A DNA stretch of 64,000 nt from an uncultured Cetobacterium sp. (lineage in GTDB: Bacteria > Fusobacteriota > Fusobacteriia > Fusobacteriales > Fusobacteriaceae). The stretch's first letter is position 1. Each line of letters starts with the position of its first letter. Location: the NCBI RefSeq assembly GCF_947072685.1, contig NZ_CAMTIK010000006.1, positions 1-64,000 on the forward strand, read 5' to 3'. The notes beneath the pieces were generated by a model, which ran no database searches, was not told the DNA's origin, and saw nothing but the letters and a program-made list of their open reading frames with translations. Both the position numbers and the translations under genes were made by a program. Below are positions 17,554-26,094 of the stretch, piece after piece.

Positions 17554-18174
17554 CTATTTATGAAATCCTAAATCTGCGGGATTGATATCTCCAGAAACAT
17601 GTTTTATTTCTCCGCCTAATTTTTCAAATATAACTCTTCTTTCACTTGTTTTTTGTATAAGATTTATAGTTTTTTCATTCAATGATGTTTTATTACAAAG
17701 ACCTTTTGACCAATAATCTATAACTAGTTTGCTGTCTCCAAAGATTTTAGATTTACCTTTTTTTATAGCGATATCGATAGCTAAGTAGACTCCGATAAGC
17801 TCACCATAATTATTTGTACTTCCTTTGGGAGCGAGATAATTTCCAAATTCATTAATCATATCTTCGGGCATAAGAATATCGAGTAAAGAATCACCATTTT
17901 TATTTGTAACCCTAACCTCTACACCAATTCCTCTTCCAGTACCGGCATCAAAGTAGATTTCATCCTCTAATAAATCTTTAGCAGCTCTATGTTTAGCTTT
18001 TTTATCTTCATATATTCCACCAGCCTTAATCCATTCTAAAGCCTCTAAGTGAGTTTTAAAAGATTTATAACGTGCACCCTTCCCCTTTGTTTTTATTTGA
18101 CACTCATCCCATGTTAAGACTATTCCATGAGTATTCTCCCTATCAATAACAAAAGCATAGTATTTTGTAGCCAT
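17554..18174 (-). CDS. rnhA: Ribonuclease HI with N-terminal viroplasmin-like domain
   Basis: The enzyme cuts the RNA strand of RNA-DNA hybrids, removing primers and R-loops. Residues 1-50 form the hybrid-binding domain seen in many RNase H1 proteins (YYAFVIDREN, GARYKSFKTHLEALEW). The catalytic domain follows with the acidic residues in FDAGTGRG (D76), NNYGELIGVYLA (E125), FGDSKLVIDYW (D147) and INPADLGF (D201). Length 206 aa fits. AAAGGAG precedes the ATG. It is the first gene of a two-gene operon with ywaF. Confidence 0.93.
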   Translation of the reverse strand: MATKYYAFVIDRENTHGIVLTWDECQIKTKGKGARYKSFKTHLEALEWIKAGGIYEDKKAKHRAAKDLLEDEIYFDAGTGRGIGVEVRVTNKNGDSLLDILMPEDMINEFGNYLAPKGSTNNYGELIGVYLAIDIAIKKGKSKIFGDSKLVIDYWSKGLCNKTSLNEKTINLIQKTSERRVIFEKLGGEIKHVSGDINPADLGFHK

Positions 18175-18256
18175 AAAACTCCTTTGAAATGTTTTACACT
18201 ATTCTATCATAAAATTGCAAAAAAATAAAAAAAATAATCTAGAACAGAAAAAATAG

Positions 18257-18285
18257 TTGCAAAAGTTGGAAAATTATGATAAAAT
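18257..18285 (+). promoter_or_regulatory. Promoter of rpmE
   Basis: TTGCAA (18257-18262) and TAAAAT (18280-18285) with 17-base spacing, with an extended TGA just before the -10. Transcription would start near 18292, so the gene must start at the ATG at 18326. Confidence 0.75.
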
Positions 18286-18325
18286 CTTTACGATAAATAG
18301 AAAGATTTTAGGGAAGGTGAAATTA

Positions 18326-18538
18326 ATGAAAAAAGGAATTCATCCTGAGTACAAAGTAATAACTGTTGATTGTACTTGCGGAAACAAGTTTGAAACAAGA
18401 TCAACTTTATCAAAAGGGAACGAGCTTAAAATAGCTGTTTGTTCAAACTGTCACCCATTCTACACTGGAAAAGCTAAGTTTATAGATGCAGCTGGAAGAG
18501 TAGAGCAATTCAACAAGAGATTTGGATTAAAGAAATAA
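18326..18538 (+). CDS. rpmE: 50S ribosomal protein L31 (zinc-binding type)
   Basis: L31 bridges the large and small ribosomal subunits. The 70-residue product begins [10 protein letters not shown] and has four cysteines (C16, C18, C39, C42) in the zinc-ribbon pattern, so this is the zinc form rather than the zinc-independent paralogue. GGGAAGGTG lies before the ATG. The reading frame extends 23 codons further upstream, but that part contains the promoter. A terminator follows directly. Confidence 0.97.
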   Translation: MKKGIHPEYKVITVDCTCGNKFETRSTLSKGNELKIAVCSNCHPFYTGKAKFIDAAGRVEQFNKRFGLKK

Positions 18539-18541
18539 GAG

Positions 18542-18568
18542 AAACGGGACGATGTCCTGTTTTTTTTT
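18542..18568 (+). terminator. Terminator after rpmE
   Basis: Stem AAACGGGAC / GTCCTGTTT (18542-18550, 18554-18562; one G-T pair) with a GAT loop and further T residues. Confidence 0.8.
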
Positions 18569-18594
18569 AAAGTATAATACAGAGGGAGGCAAAA

Positions 18595-19218
18595 ATGGCT
18601 GTAATAGAAATAAATCATCCGTTAATACAACATAAGTTAACAATATTAAGAAATAAAAATACGGATACAAAGAGCTTTAGAGAGAATTTAAATGAGATTT
18701 CAAAGTTAATGACTTATGAAGTTACTAAAAATCTTGTTTTAGAGGAGATTGAAGTAGAAACACCATTGATGAAAACAGTAGGATACACATTGGGGACAAA
18801 TATAGCTGTTGTACCTATTCTAAGAGCTGGATTAGGAATGGTAGACGGTATAGTATCTCTTATCCCAACTGCCAAAATAGGTCATATAGGAGTTTATAGA
18901 GATGAAGAAACTCTTCAACCAGTATATTACTACTGTAAACTTCCGGTAGATGTACAAAATAAGCAAGTTATATTAATAGACCCAATGTTAGCAACTGGAG
19001 GATCAGCAATCTATGCAATTGATTATCTAAAAAATGCAGGGGTTAAAAATATAGTGTTTATGTGCTTGGTAGCTGCACCAGAGGGAATAGCTAAAGTTTT
19101 ACAAACACACCCAGATGTAGCTATATATACAGCAAAAATTGATCAAGGTCTAGACTCTAACGGATATATTTATCCAGGACTTGGAGATTGTGGAGATAGA
19201 ATTTTTGGAACAAAATAG
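18595..19218 (+). CDS. upp: Uracil phosphoribosyltransferase
   Basis: This salvage enzyme makes UMP from uracil and [18 protein letters not shown], the PRPP-binding [10 protein letters not shown] and the C-terminal [13 protein letters not shown] (uracil binding) are all present. Length 207 aa is standard. AGAGGGAGG lies before the ATG. It stands alone between two terminators. Confidence 0.96.
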   Translation: MAVIEINHPLIQHKLTILRNKNTDTKSFRENLNEISKLMTYEVTKNLVLEEIEVETPLMKTVGYTLGTNIAVVPILRAGLGMVDGIVSLIPTAKIGHIGVYRDEETLQPVYYYCKLPVDVQNKQVILIDPMLATGGSAIYAIDYLKNAGVKNIVFMCLVAAPEGIAKVLQTHPDVAIYTAKIDQGLDSNGYIYPGLGDCGDRIFGTK

Positions 19219-19228
19219 TAAAGTTTAA

Positions 19229-19254
19229 AAAAGCGGTAGTTTTATCGCTTTTTT
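19229..19254 (+). terminator. Terminator after upp
   Basis: AAAGCG / CGCTTT stem around a ten-base T-rich loop, followed by TTTT. It is short and A-T rich at the base, so moderate in strength. Confidence 0.55.
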
Positions 19255-19281
19255 ATATTTCGGTTATATTGTTTTAAAATA

Positions 19282-19290
19282 TGGTATTAT
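19282..19290 (+). promoter_or_regulatory. Possible extended -10 of the glycan gene cluster
   Basis: TGGTATTAT (19282-19290) forms an extended -10, followed by an overlapping TATAAT (19290-19295). No clear -35 is seen. It lies about 60 bases before the glycosyltransferase start. Confidence 0.4.
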
Positions 19291-19350
19291 ATAATAATTA
19301 ATCAAACTTTGATAAATTATTTTATCAAGAATTTAAAAATGGGGGATATT

Positions 19351-20304
19351 ATGATAAGTATAATTATTCCAGCTTTCAATGTGGAGAGATACATAAAAAG
19401 ATGTGTAGAATCGGTATTGAATCAAACTTTAAAAGATATTGAAATAATAATAATTGATGATGGTTCAACAGATAAGACATCTGAAATATGTAAAGAGTTA
19501 GAGAAAAAAAATAAGAATATAAAATATAAATTAATTAAAAATAGTGGTTGTAGTGCTGCAAGAAATATAGGATTATCTCTTTCAACAGGTGAATATGTTG
19601 CATTTTTAGATTCCGATGATTGGATAGAAAGTAAAATGTATGAAGAGCTATATAGAAAGGCCAAAAATGAGAATTCGGATATAGTAATTTGTGGATTGAA
19701 AAAAATAAATGAAAATGGGGAAAAAATAGCGGAAGTTGAAGTACCTACGGGATTATCAAAAGATGACTATTTGGATTGTAAAGCGGAATGGTTTTCATCA
19801 CCGTGCAATAAGATATATTCAAAAGAGATGCTGATAAAAAATTCCTTGGATTTTCTTTTAAATATTTATACAGGTGAAGATATGTTTTTTAATTTTAAAG
19901 CATTTTTTTTTGCAAAAAAAATATCAGCAGTAGATACTCCTTATTACAACTACTATATGAACCAATATTCGGTTTCAAACAACTATAAAAATAGAACAGA
20001 TATATATATTGTTTTAGAAAAATTAATAGATTTTTATAAAATGAATGGATGTTATGAAAAAAACTTTAAAAAAATACAGGAGTGCTTTTTATATCATGGT
20101 ATAATATATCCTTTTGATGTGCTTCAAAAAATAAAAGAAAATAAAGTAGATGGATGGGAAAGAATTTATAAAGATATAAAAAATAATATAAAAAACTTTA
20201 AAAAATTAGAAAGTATAGAGATAAAAGGATATTATTTATATAGGGTGTTTAGATTAAAAATGATAGTTTTAAAAAAATATAAAAAAAAATTACTTAAACA
20301 ATAG
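19351..20304 (+). CDS. Family 2 glycosyltransferase
   Basis: This GT-A fold enzyme of 317 aa transfers a sugar from a nucleotide donor. MISIIIPAFNVERYI opens the domain, IIIDDGSTD (33-41) binds the nucleotide, and AFLDSDDW (84-91) carries the metal-binding acidic motif. The C-terminal third is Lys- and Tyr-rich with no clear membrane helix, so it is cytoplasmic or peripheral. GGGGGAT marks the ATG at 19351. The next two genes (pyruvyl transferase, flippase) follow closely, so it probably helps build a surface glycan; donor and acceptor are unknown. Confidence 0.88.
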   Translation: MISIIIPAFNVERYIKRCVESVLNQTLKDIEIIIIDDGSTDKTSEICKELEKKNKNIKYKLIKNSGCSAARNIGLSLSTGEYVAFLDSDDWIESKMYEELYRKAKNENSDIVICGLKKINENGEKIAEVEVPTGLSKDDYLDCKAEWFSSPCNKIYSKEMLIKNSLDFLLNIYTGEDMFFNFKAFFFAKKISAVDTPYYNYYMNQYSVSNNYKNRTDIYIVLEKLIDFYKMNGCYEKNFKKIQECFLYHGIIYPFDVLQKIKENKVDGWERIYKDIKNNIKNFKKLESIEIKGYYLYRVFRLKMIVLKKYKKKLLKQ

Positions 20305-20318
20305 GAGAGGGGGAAATT

Positions 20319-21398
20319 TTGAAGAAAGTTTTAATTAAAGCTTATGCTCAGCTTAATCTAGGGGATGATTTATTCATAAAAATGTTATGTGAAAGATATG
20401 AGAATACAAATTTTTATATTTTTACAACTTCAGAATATGAAAATTTGAAAGGTATAGACAGTAATAATTTGAAAATTATGTACAACAACAGTCTTTTGAA
20501 AAGAGTTTTATCTAATTTGGGAAGAAAATGTGGGATTCCAAATATTTTAGAAGATATATTTTCAAAAAATATTGATGCTGTAGTAAATATTGGTGGCTCT
20601 ATATTCATAGAGAATAAATTTTCAGAGGAAGATTTTAAAATAAGAGAAAGAAATTTAAAAAATGGGAAAAACTATTTTGTTTTAGGATCAAATTTTGGAC
20701 CTTACAAAGATGAAGAGTTTAAAGAGAAGTATTATAATTTTTTTGAAAAGTGTCAAGATGTTTGTTTTAGAGAAAGATACTCATATGATATATTCAAAGA
20801 TTTAGAAAATGTAAGGTTTGGAAAAGATATAGTTTTTAACTTGAAAGGAAACAGTGTAGAGGGAGACTATGTGCTTTTTTCGATAATACTTCCATCTAAA
20901 AGAGATGAACTTATTAAATTTGAATCTGAGTATTTTAATAGATTAAAAGCATTGGTTTTAGAGATAGTAAAAAATGGAAGAAAAATTAAATTTATGTCAT
21001 TTTGTAAAGGTGAAGGTGATGAAGAAGCAATTGAGAAACTTTTTAATATGATACCCAACAAGTACCATAAAAATATATCAATTTATTTTTATAGAGGGGA
21101 TTTGAAAGAAGCTATTGAAATTATAGCAAATGCTAATAGTATTGTAGCTACGAGATTTCATGCCATGATTTTAGGATTTGTATTTAAAAAAACAGTTTTT
21201 CCAGTAGCTTATAGTAAAAAAATGACAAATATATTAGATGAGCTTGAATTTAAAGGGAATTTTGTAACACTTCAAAATATGAGAGATTTAACGTATGAAA
21301 AATTTATTGAAAATACACCTTTACCTTTAAATGTTTTAGCAAGAGCTAGTCAGGATGGAGAGCGACATTTTATTAAATTAGATGAATTTTTACAATAA
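20319..21398 (+). CDS. Polysaccharide pyruvyl transferase family protein
   Basis: This 359-residue protein belongs to the CsaB/WcaK-like family that adds pyruvate ketals to sugars of surface polymers. The N-terminal AYAQLNLGDDLFI and the C-terminal VATRFHAMILGF motif, with the conserved Arg-Phe-His, are typical. The start is TTG at 20319 with AGGAGAGGGGG upstream. It lies 14 bases after the glycosyltransferase, and its end is 13 bases before the flippase gene start, so the three genes form one operon. Confidence 0.85.
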   Translation: MKKVLIKAYAQLNLGDDLFIKMLCERYENTNFYIFTTSEYENLKGIDSNNLKIMYNNSLLKRVLSNLGRKCGIPNILEDIFSKNIDAVVNIGGSIFIENKFSEEDFKIRERNLKNGKNYFVLGSNFGPYKDEEFKEKYYNFFEKCQDVCFRERYSYDIFKDLENVRFGKDIVFNLKGNSVEGDYVLFSIILPSKRDELIKFESEYFNRLKALVLEIVKNGRKIKFMSFCKGEGDEEAIEKLFNMIPNKYHKNISIYFYRGDLKEAIEIIANANSIVATRFHAMILGFVFKKTVFPVAYSKKMTNILDELEFKGNFVTLQNMRDLTYEKFIENTPLPLNVLARASQDGERHFIKLDEFLQ

Positions 21399-21411
21399 TT
21401 TAAGGAGAAGT

Positions 21412-22905
21412 ATGGATAGAAACGAGTTAAAAATAGGGACAGCTCTTTCAATGTTTACGATAATAGTGAGTTCTTTAATACAGATAATTTATACACCTTT
21501 GTATATGAAATACCTAGGACCTGGAGACTATGGGATTAACTCTTTGATTCAGTCTATAATGGGGTATATGTCAATGCTTAATTTAGGACTTGGGAATGCT
21601 ATGTTAAGATATACAGTTCGTTACAGAGCAGAGGGGAAGATAGAGGAAGAAAAATCACTAAATGGAATGTTTTTAATAATTTTTATTGTTCTAATGGGTG
21701 TTGCATCTCTTCTTACAGCGTATATTTATTTTAATTTAGGAGAATTTTTTGGGAGTAGATTTACTTTAGAGGAATTAGCAAAAACAAAGATTGTTTTTTT
21801 AATAATGGCTTTAAATGTTGTGATATCCTTTCCTTTGGGAGTCTTTTCAACAAATATTAGTTCTAAAGAAAAATTTATATATCAAAGGGGAATAAAACTC
21901 ATAACTTTAGTTTTAAATCCTATAATTGGAGCAACTTTGATGATAAATGGATATGGACTTATAGCTGTGACCATATCAACGGTTATATTTGCTATAATCT
22001 CATCAATATTTGATGTGTTCTATGCACTAAGGCTTGGAATGGGAATCAAGTTTTCAGGATTTAGATTATATATTTTAAAAGATATATTTGTATACTCATT
22101 TTTTATATTTATTAATATCTTAATAGATCAAATATACTGGGGAACAGATAGAGTAATCATAGGGAAATATGTTGGTATTCAAGCTATTGCAATTTATTCT
22201 GTAGGAGGCATATTCAATACGTTGTATATGGGATTTGCATCTGCGGTTTCGGGAGTTCTTTTTCCCAGAATAAATAGATTGATAGCAGAGGAAAAAAATC
22301 AAGAAGTTTCAGATATGTTTTTAAAAATAGGAAGATTACAATATATTCTTTTGGGTTTAATCTCATCAGGATTTATACTTTTTGGGAAAGAATTTATAAA
22401 CTTATGGGTTGGAAGAGGGTATAGTGAAGCCTATAAAATAGCTCTTTGGATAATGATACCTTTAACGGTTCCTTTAATTCAAAGTACGGGTGTAAGTATT
22501 ATGCAAGCTAAAAATATGCATCAGTTTAGATCTGTAATTTATTTTATAATAGCTATATTAAATTTAGTTTTAAGTATTTTTTTAGTTCAGAAAGTAGGAG
22601 CTATAGGGTGCGCAATAGCGACGGGAATTTCGTTTATATTGGGGCAAATAATAGTTATGAATATTTATTATCATAAAGTCATGGATTTGAATATGATAAT
22701 ATTTTGGAAAAATATATTAAAGATGTCTATTCCAATTATGATGGCAATGATTGTTGGTGTGGGATTGAATAGATATATTATAGAGGCCGATTATTTGAGT
22801 TTTTTAATTAAGGTTTTTCTTTATACATCAGTCTATTCAGCATTGTTATGGTTTTTAGGATTAAATAGTTATGAAAAAAATCAGCTATATTTTTTTAAAA
22901 AATAA
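21412..22905 (+). CDS. Oligosaccharide flippase (MOP superfamily, Wzx-like)
   Basis: This is a polytopic membrane protein of 497 aa with about 12 to 14 hydrophobic segments. The opening (IGTALSMFTIIVSSLIQIIYTPLY cut short here) and GDYGINSLIQSI are typical of lipid-linked oligosaccharide exporters. It would flip a glycan unit made by the two upstream enzymes across the inner membrane. AAGGAGAAG places the start at 21412; an upstream ATG at 21382 lies inside the previous gene. A long perfect terminator hairpin follows. Confidence 0.88.
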   Translation: MDRNELKIGTALSMFTIIVSSLIQIIYTPLYMKYLGPGDYGINSLIQSIMGYMSMLNLGLGNAMLRYTVRYRAEGKIEEEKSLNGMFLIIFIVLMGVASLLTAYIYFNLGEFFGSRFTLEELAKTKIVFLIMALNVVISFPLGVFSTNISSKEKFIYQRGIKLITLVLNPIIGATLMINGYGLIAVTISTVIFAIISSIFDVFYALRLGMGIKFSGFRLYILKDIFVYSFFIFINILIDQIYWGTDRVIIGKYVGIQAIAIYSVGGIFNTLYMGFASAVSGVLFPRINRLIAEEKNQEVSDMFLKIGRLQYILLGLISSGFILFGKEFINLWVGRGYSEAYKIALWIMIPLTVPLIQSTGVSIMQAKNMHQFRSVIYFIIAILNLVLSIFLVQKVGAIGCAIATGISFILGQIIVMNIYYHKVMDLNMIIFWKNILKMSIPIMMAMIVGVGLNRYIIEADYLSFLIKVFLYTSVYSALLWFLGLNSYEKNQLYFFKK

Positions 22906-22907
22906 AT

Positions 22908-22957
22908 AAAAGATGGTATTGTTTCAAATTTTTATATTTGAAACAATACCATCTTTT
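22908..22957. terminator. Long bidirectional terminator
   Basis: A 22-base perfect inverted repeat (22908-22929, 22936-22957) encloses the loop TTTTAT. A-rich and T-rich ends suit termination from both sides. It separates the flippase gene from the facing DUF308 gene. Confidence 0.85.
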
Positions 22958-23494
22958 TTACTGCTTTGTAACAAACTCTTCAGAAATAAAATGGATACCT
23001 AAGAAGAGGATATACCAACCAAAGACAACGTATACAGCCCCATCAGTCAAAAGGGGTAAAATTATGATCAATGAACCAAAAAGGAAGTGAAGAAGTCCTT
23101 TTATAATGACTAAAATTTTTACTTTTGCCTTGGTATTCTCCCAAGATGTAAATTTATTGTCTCTACCCAAAACTAAGATTAACCCTTTTAAGCAAAGTAA
23201 TACTCCTATATAGCTAGTAAAAAATAACTGTGTTGTAAATGTATTGAGTAAAATAATTGCAACAGAAATAAGTTCAATAAGGCCTTCAGCAAGAACTAAC
23301 CCCCAATGAAAATAAGGGTCTTTTCTTTTAGTCATAGAATATATGATGTGGTATATTCCATTTAAGAATAAAACTAAACTAAGAATATATTCGATGTTTT
23401 TAACAAAAAATCCCATGTTACTAATCCCTAAAGCTCCTATTAACACATATAAAATGCCTAATGTTAGAAAGAATGATTTCATTTTTTTATCCAT
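22958..23494 (-). CDS. DUF308/HdeD-like membrane protein
   Basis: This integral-membrane protein of 178 aa has six hydrophobic segments in three pairs, the layout of the DUF308 family that includes HdeD. In enterobacteria HdeD is linked to acid resistance, but the family's role is generally unknown. Each repeat has a small-residue-rich turn (YVLIGALGISNM, FGSLIIILP). AGGAGAGG lies six bases before the ATG at 23494. It is a single-gene unit with its own promoter. Confidence 0.75.
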   Translation of the reverse strand: MDKKMKSFFLTLGILYVLIGALGISNMGFFVKNIEYILSLVLFLNGIYHIIYSMTKRKDPYFHWGLVLAEGLIELISVAIILLNTFTTQLFFTSYIGVLLCLKGLILVLGRDNKFTSWENTKAKVKILVIIKGLLHFLFGSLIIILPLLTDGAVYVVFGWYILFLGIHFISEEFVTKQ

Positions 23495-23531
23495 TTTAAC
23501 CTCTCCTTTAAAAATATTATCTATTTATAGA

Positions 23532-23560
23532 ATTATAACAAAGTTTTATGCTCAGTTCAA
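23532..23560 (-). promoter_or_regulatory. Promoter of the DUF308 gene
   Basis: Minus-strand TTGAAC (23560-23555) and TATAAT (23537-23532) with 17-base spacing; TGT precedes the -10 as an extended element. Confidence 0.65.
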
Positions 23561-23571
23561 TGAAAAAAAAC

Positions 23572-23600
23572 TTCACGAAAAACATATATGATGATATAAT
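23572..23600 (+). promoter_or_regulatory. Promoter of the aminotransferase gene
   Basis: TTCACG (23572-23577) and TATAAT (23595-23600) are spaced by 17 bases, about 30 bases before the start codon. Confidence 0.55.
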
Positions 23601-23631
23601 AACTGAAAAAAAGTTCGCATAGGAGGGACAA

Positions 23632-24822
23632 ATGTTTTCTAAAAATATACAAAACTTAAAAACTTCTCCAGTTAGGGAGTTAATGCCATATTCAAAAAAG
23701 GCTAAAGAAGCAGGTGTAGGGATAATTCATCTAAATATAGGACAACCGGATTTAGAAACTCCAAAGGAATTTTTTCAAGCGATAGAGAATTTTGAAGAGA
23801 AAACCATAGCGTATTCTGATTCATCTGGGCAAAAGGAATTGATTGAGGCAATAAAAAAATACTATAAAAATATGGATATAAACTATAAAAATGACGAAAT
23901 ACTTATAACAGCTGGTGGAAGTGAAGCACTGCTTTTCACTTTGATGACTTTATTCAATGAAGGTGAGGAAGTCCTAATACCAGAGCCTTATTATGCAAAT
24001 TATAATAGTTTTTTTGCAATGTTAGGAATAAAAGTTGTAGGGATACCTACATCTTTTGAAAAAAATTTTAAATTACCTTCAAAAGATATTATTGAAAACT
24101 TAATTACAGAAAAAACAAAAGCAATTATGTTTTCAAATCCAGGAAATCCTACAGGTGCAGTTTATTCAAGAGAAGAGTTAACAATGTTAAATGAGATTTC
24201 AAAAGAGAAAAATCTATTCATGATAAGTGATGAGGTATATAGAGAATTTATTTATGATGGTAAAGATACTGTAAGTTGCGGAACATTTGAAGACAACTTA
24301 GAAAGAATAATAATAATAGATTCAATCTCGAAAAGATTTTCAACTTGCGGGGCTAGAGTGGGGACAATATTAAATAAAAATAAAGAGTTCATGGGTTATA
24401 TATTAAAACTATGTCAATCAAGACTTGCTATCTCAACATTGGATATGATAGGAGCAGAAGCACTGTACAGGTGTTTAGGGAGTAGTTATTATGATGCTGT
24501 AAATAAAAAATATATGGAAAGAAGAGATTTTTTATTCGAGGGATTAAAGAAAATAGATGGTGTTATTTTAAATAAGCCAGAAGGAGCTTTTTATTGTATT
24601 GTGGAGTTACCTGTAAATGATGCAGCAGATTTTTCAAAATGGTTATTGGGAGAGTTTTCATATGAGGGTGAAACAGTGATGTTAGCTCCTGCAAAAGGAT
24701 TCTATCAAAATGAAGAACTAGGAATGAATAAGGTTAGAATCTCTTATGCACTTGAACTAGATAGACTGGAGAAAGCTATAGAGATAATTGAATTAGGATT
24801 AAAAAAATATAAGAGCAGATAA
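23632..24822 (+). CDS. PLP-dependent class I/II aminotransferase
   Basis: This cytoplasmic aminotransferase of 396 aa has the fold-type I layout: INIGQPD-like opening (HLNIGQPDLETP), ITAGGSEALLFTLMTL cofactor loop, FSNPGNPTGAVYS, ISDEVYREFIYDG and SISKRFSTCGARVG. The last segment holds the PLP-binding lysine, and near the C-terminus MNKVRISYAL supplies the substrate-binding Arg. It resembles aspartate and aromatic aminotransferases; the exact substrate cannot be fixed. GGAGGGAC precedes the ATG. It is transcribed alone and ends in the large hairpin at 24829. Confidence 0.88.
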   Translation: MFSKNIQNLKTSPVRELMPYSKKAKEAGVGIIHLNIGQPDLETPKEFFQAIENFEEKTIAYSDSSGQKELIEAIKKYYKNMDINYKNDEILITAGGSEALLFTLMTLFNEGEEVLIPEPYYANYNSFFAMLGIKVVGIPTSFEKNFKLPSKDIIENLITEKTKAIMFSNPGNPTGAVYSREELTMLNEISKEKNLFMISDEVYREFIYDGKDTVSCGTFEDNLERIIIIDSISKRFSTCGARVGTILNKNKEFMGYILKLCQSRLAISTLDMIGAEALYRCLGSSYYDAVNKKYMERRDFLFEGLKKIDGVILNKPEGAFYCIVELPVNDAADFSKWLLGEFSYEGETVMLAPAKGFYQNEELGMNKVRISYALELDRLEKAIEIIELGLKKYKSR

Positions 24823-24828
24823 TAAAAC

Positions 24829-24929
24829 AAAGAAGCTAGTTGTAAAATGATCCGCTCCCTTAATAATAAACAGATTTATACTATCTTATCTGTCTATTAT
24901 GAAGGGAGAATATCAAAACTAGCTTCTTT
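24829..24929. other. 101-base long hairpin between convergent genes
   Basis: The outer stem AAAGAAGCTAGTT / AACTAGCTTCTTT (24829-24841, 24917-24929) encloses TGAT / ATCA (24848-24851, 24912-24915), CTCCCTT / AAGGGAG (24855-24861, 24902-24908), ATAATA / TATTAT (24863-24868, 24895-24900) and ACAGAT / ATCTGT (24870-24875, 24888-24893). The outer stem alone would be a normal bidirectional terminator; the inner part looks like an extra hairpin inserted in its loop. Confidence 0.65.
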
Positions 24930-25503
24930 ATTTGTTTATAAGGAGTTCACGAAACTCTTTAGCGGTCATTCGATTAGTTTTAATTTCTTTTTCAGTCTTT
25001 AATGTTGTTACATGTTTAGGAGAATACAGACTATTTGTGAGACTATTTATATGAGTTATGGCAACAGCAATAGCATCAGCAGCGTCATCAGGTTTTGGTA
25101 TTTCAACAAGTTTTAGTAATTTTTGTACCATGAGCTGAACTTGCTTTTTATCAGCTTTACCATAACCAGTTATACCCATTTTAACTTGAAGAGGGGTATA
25201 ATTTTCGATAAGTAGTCCATTTTTTTTCCCAGCTAAAATAATAACTCCTCTAGCCTGTCCGACGCTGATTACCGTTTTATTATTTTTAAAAAAGAAAAGT
25301 TCTTCAACCGCCATATGCTGTGGGGAATATTCCTCTATAATAGTCTCTAGTTCGTTGAATATTTGCAACAATCGCTCCTCCATAGGAAGCTCTTTAGCAG
25401 TATAGATACATCCATATTTAATAAGAGTGTATTTATTATTTTTAAAATCTAAAATTGAATAACCAACAATAGCAGTTCCAGGATCTATACCTAAAATTCT
25501 CAA
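24928..25503 (-). CDS. ruvC: Holliday junction resolvase RuvC
   Basis: RuvC cuts four-way DNA junctions made in recombination, together with RuvAB. The RNase H-like fold shows GIDPGTAIVGY (catalytic D7), EELFF (catalytic Glu), GKADKKQVQ and DDAADAIAVA (final Asp residues). The start is taken as TTG at 25503, giving MRILGIDPGT and 191 aa, because GAGGTG lies just upstream; a GTG three codons earlier is part of that ribosome site. ruvA is in this window but far away at 61705. Confidence 0.95.
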   Translation of the reverse strand: MRILGIDPGTAIVGYSILDFKNNKYTLIKYGCIYTAKELPMEERLLQIFNELETIIEEYSPQHMAVEELFFFKNNKTVISVGQARGVIILAGKKNGLLIENYTPLQVKMGITGYGKADKKQVQLMVQKLLKLVEIPKPDDAADAIAVAITHINSLTNSLYSPKHVTTLKTEKEIKTNRMTAKEFRELLINK

Positions 25504-25577
25504 AAAAATCACCTCATAAAATAGTTTAACATGTGAGAAGAAAAAAAACTAGCAGGTATGTATAAGTTTAAAAATTA

Positions 25578-25586
25578 TGGTATAAT
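25578..25586 (+). promoter_or_regulatory. Extended -10 promoter of rfaE2-tsaE-tsaB
   Basis: TGGTATAAT (25578-25586) is a consensus extended -10, about 40 bases before the start of the first gene. The -35 position holds no good match. Confidence 0.5.
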
Positions 25587-25624
25587 AAAACATAAAAAAA
25601 TAAATAAATGGGAGATGTAAAATT

Positions 25625-26086
25625 ATGATATTGAAAAGAGCTATGGCCATAGAATTAATAGATGAGTTAAAAAATCAAAGTAAAAAGGTAGTCTTTACTA
25701 ATGGTTGTTTTGATATTTTACATGTTGGACATTTGACATATTTAAATGAAGCAAAAAGACAAGGAGATATTTTAATTGTTGGAGTAAATTCAGATGCTTC
25801 TGTAAAAAGATTAAAAGGGGAGTCAAGACCTATAAACACAGAGATAGATAGAGCTGAAATGCTATGTGGATTAAAAGCGGTGGATTATACAGTTATTTTT
25901 GAAGAGGATACACCTTGTGAACTATTGGATGAATTAAAACCTTCTATTCACGTTAAGGGAGGAGATTATACAAAGTATGATTTGCCTGAGACAAAAATAG
26001 TGGAAAAAAATGGTGGAGAGGTTAGAATTTTAGGATTTGTTGAGGGGAAATCAACAACTAGCATAGTGAATAAGATTCAAGGATAG
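25625..26086 (+). CDS. rfaE2: D-glycero-beta-D-manno-heptose 1-phosphate adenylyltransferase
   Basis: This enzyme activates heptose 1-phosphate to ADP-heptose for the LPS inner core. It matches the C-terminal half of HldE (RfaE domain II): FTNGCFDILHVGH (25-36) with the HxGH nucleotidyltransferase motif, GVNSDASVKRLKG and EGKSTTSIVNKI. Length 153 aa indicates the stand-alone form. Its presence supports an LPS-bearing outer membrane with a heptose core. No kinase domain is adjacent. It is first in a run with tsaE and tsaB. Confidence 0.9.
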   Translation: MILKRAMAIELIDELKNQSKKVVFTNGCFDILHVGHLTYLNEAKRQGDILIVGVNSDASVKRLKGESRPINTEIDRAEMLCGLKAVDYTVIFEEDTPCELLDELKPSIHVKGGDYTKYDLPETKIVEKNGGEVRILGFVEGKSTTSIVNKIQG

Positions 26087-26094
26087 GTGAAAAG

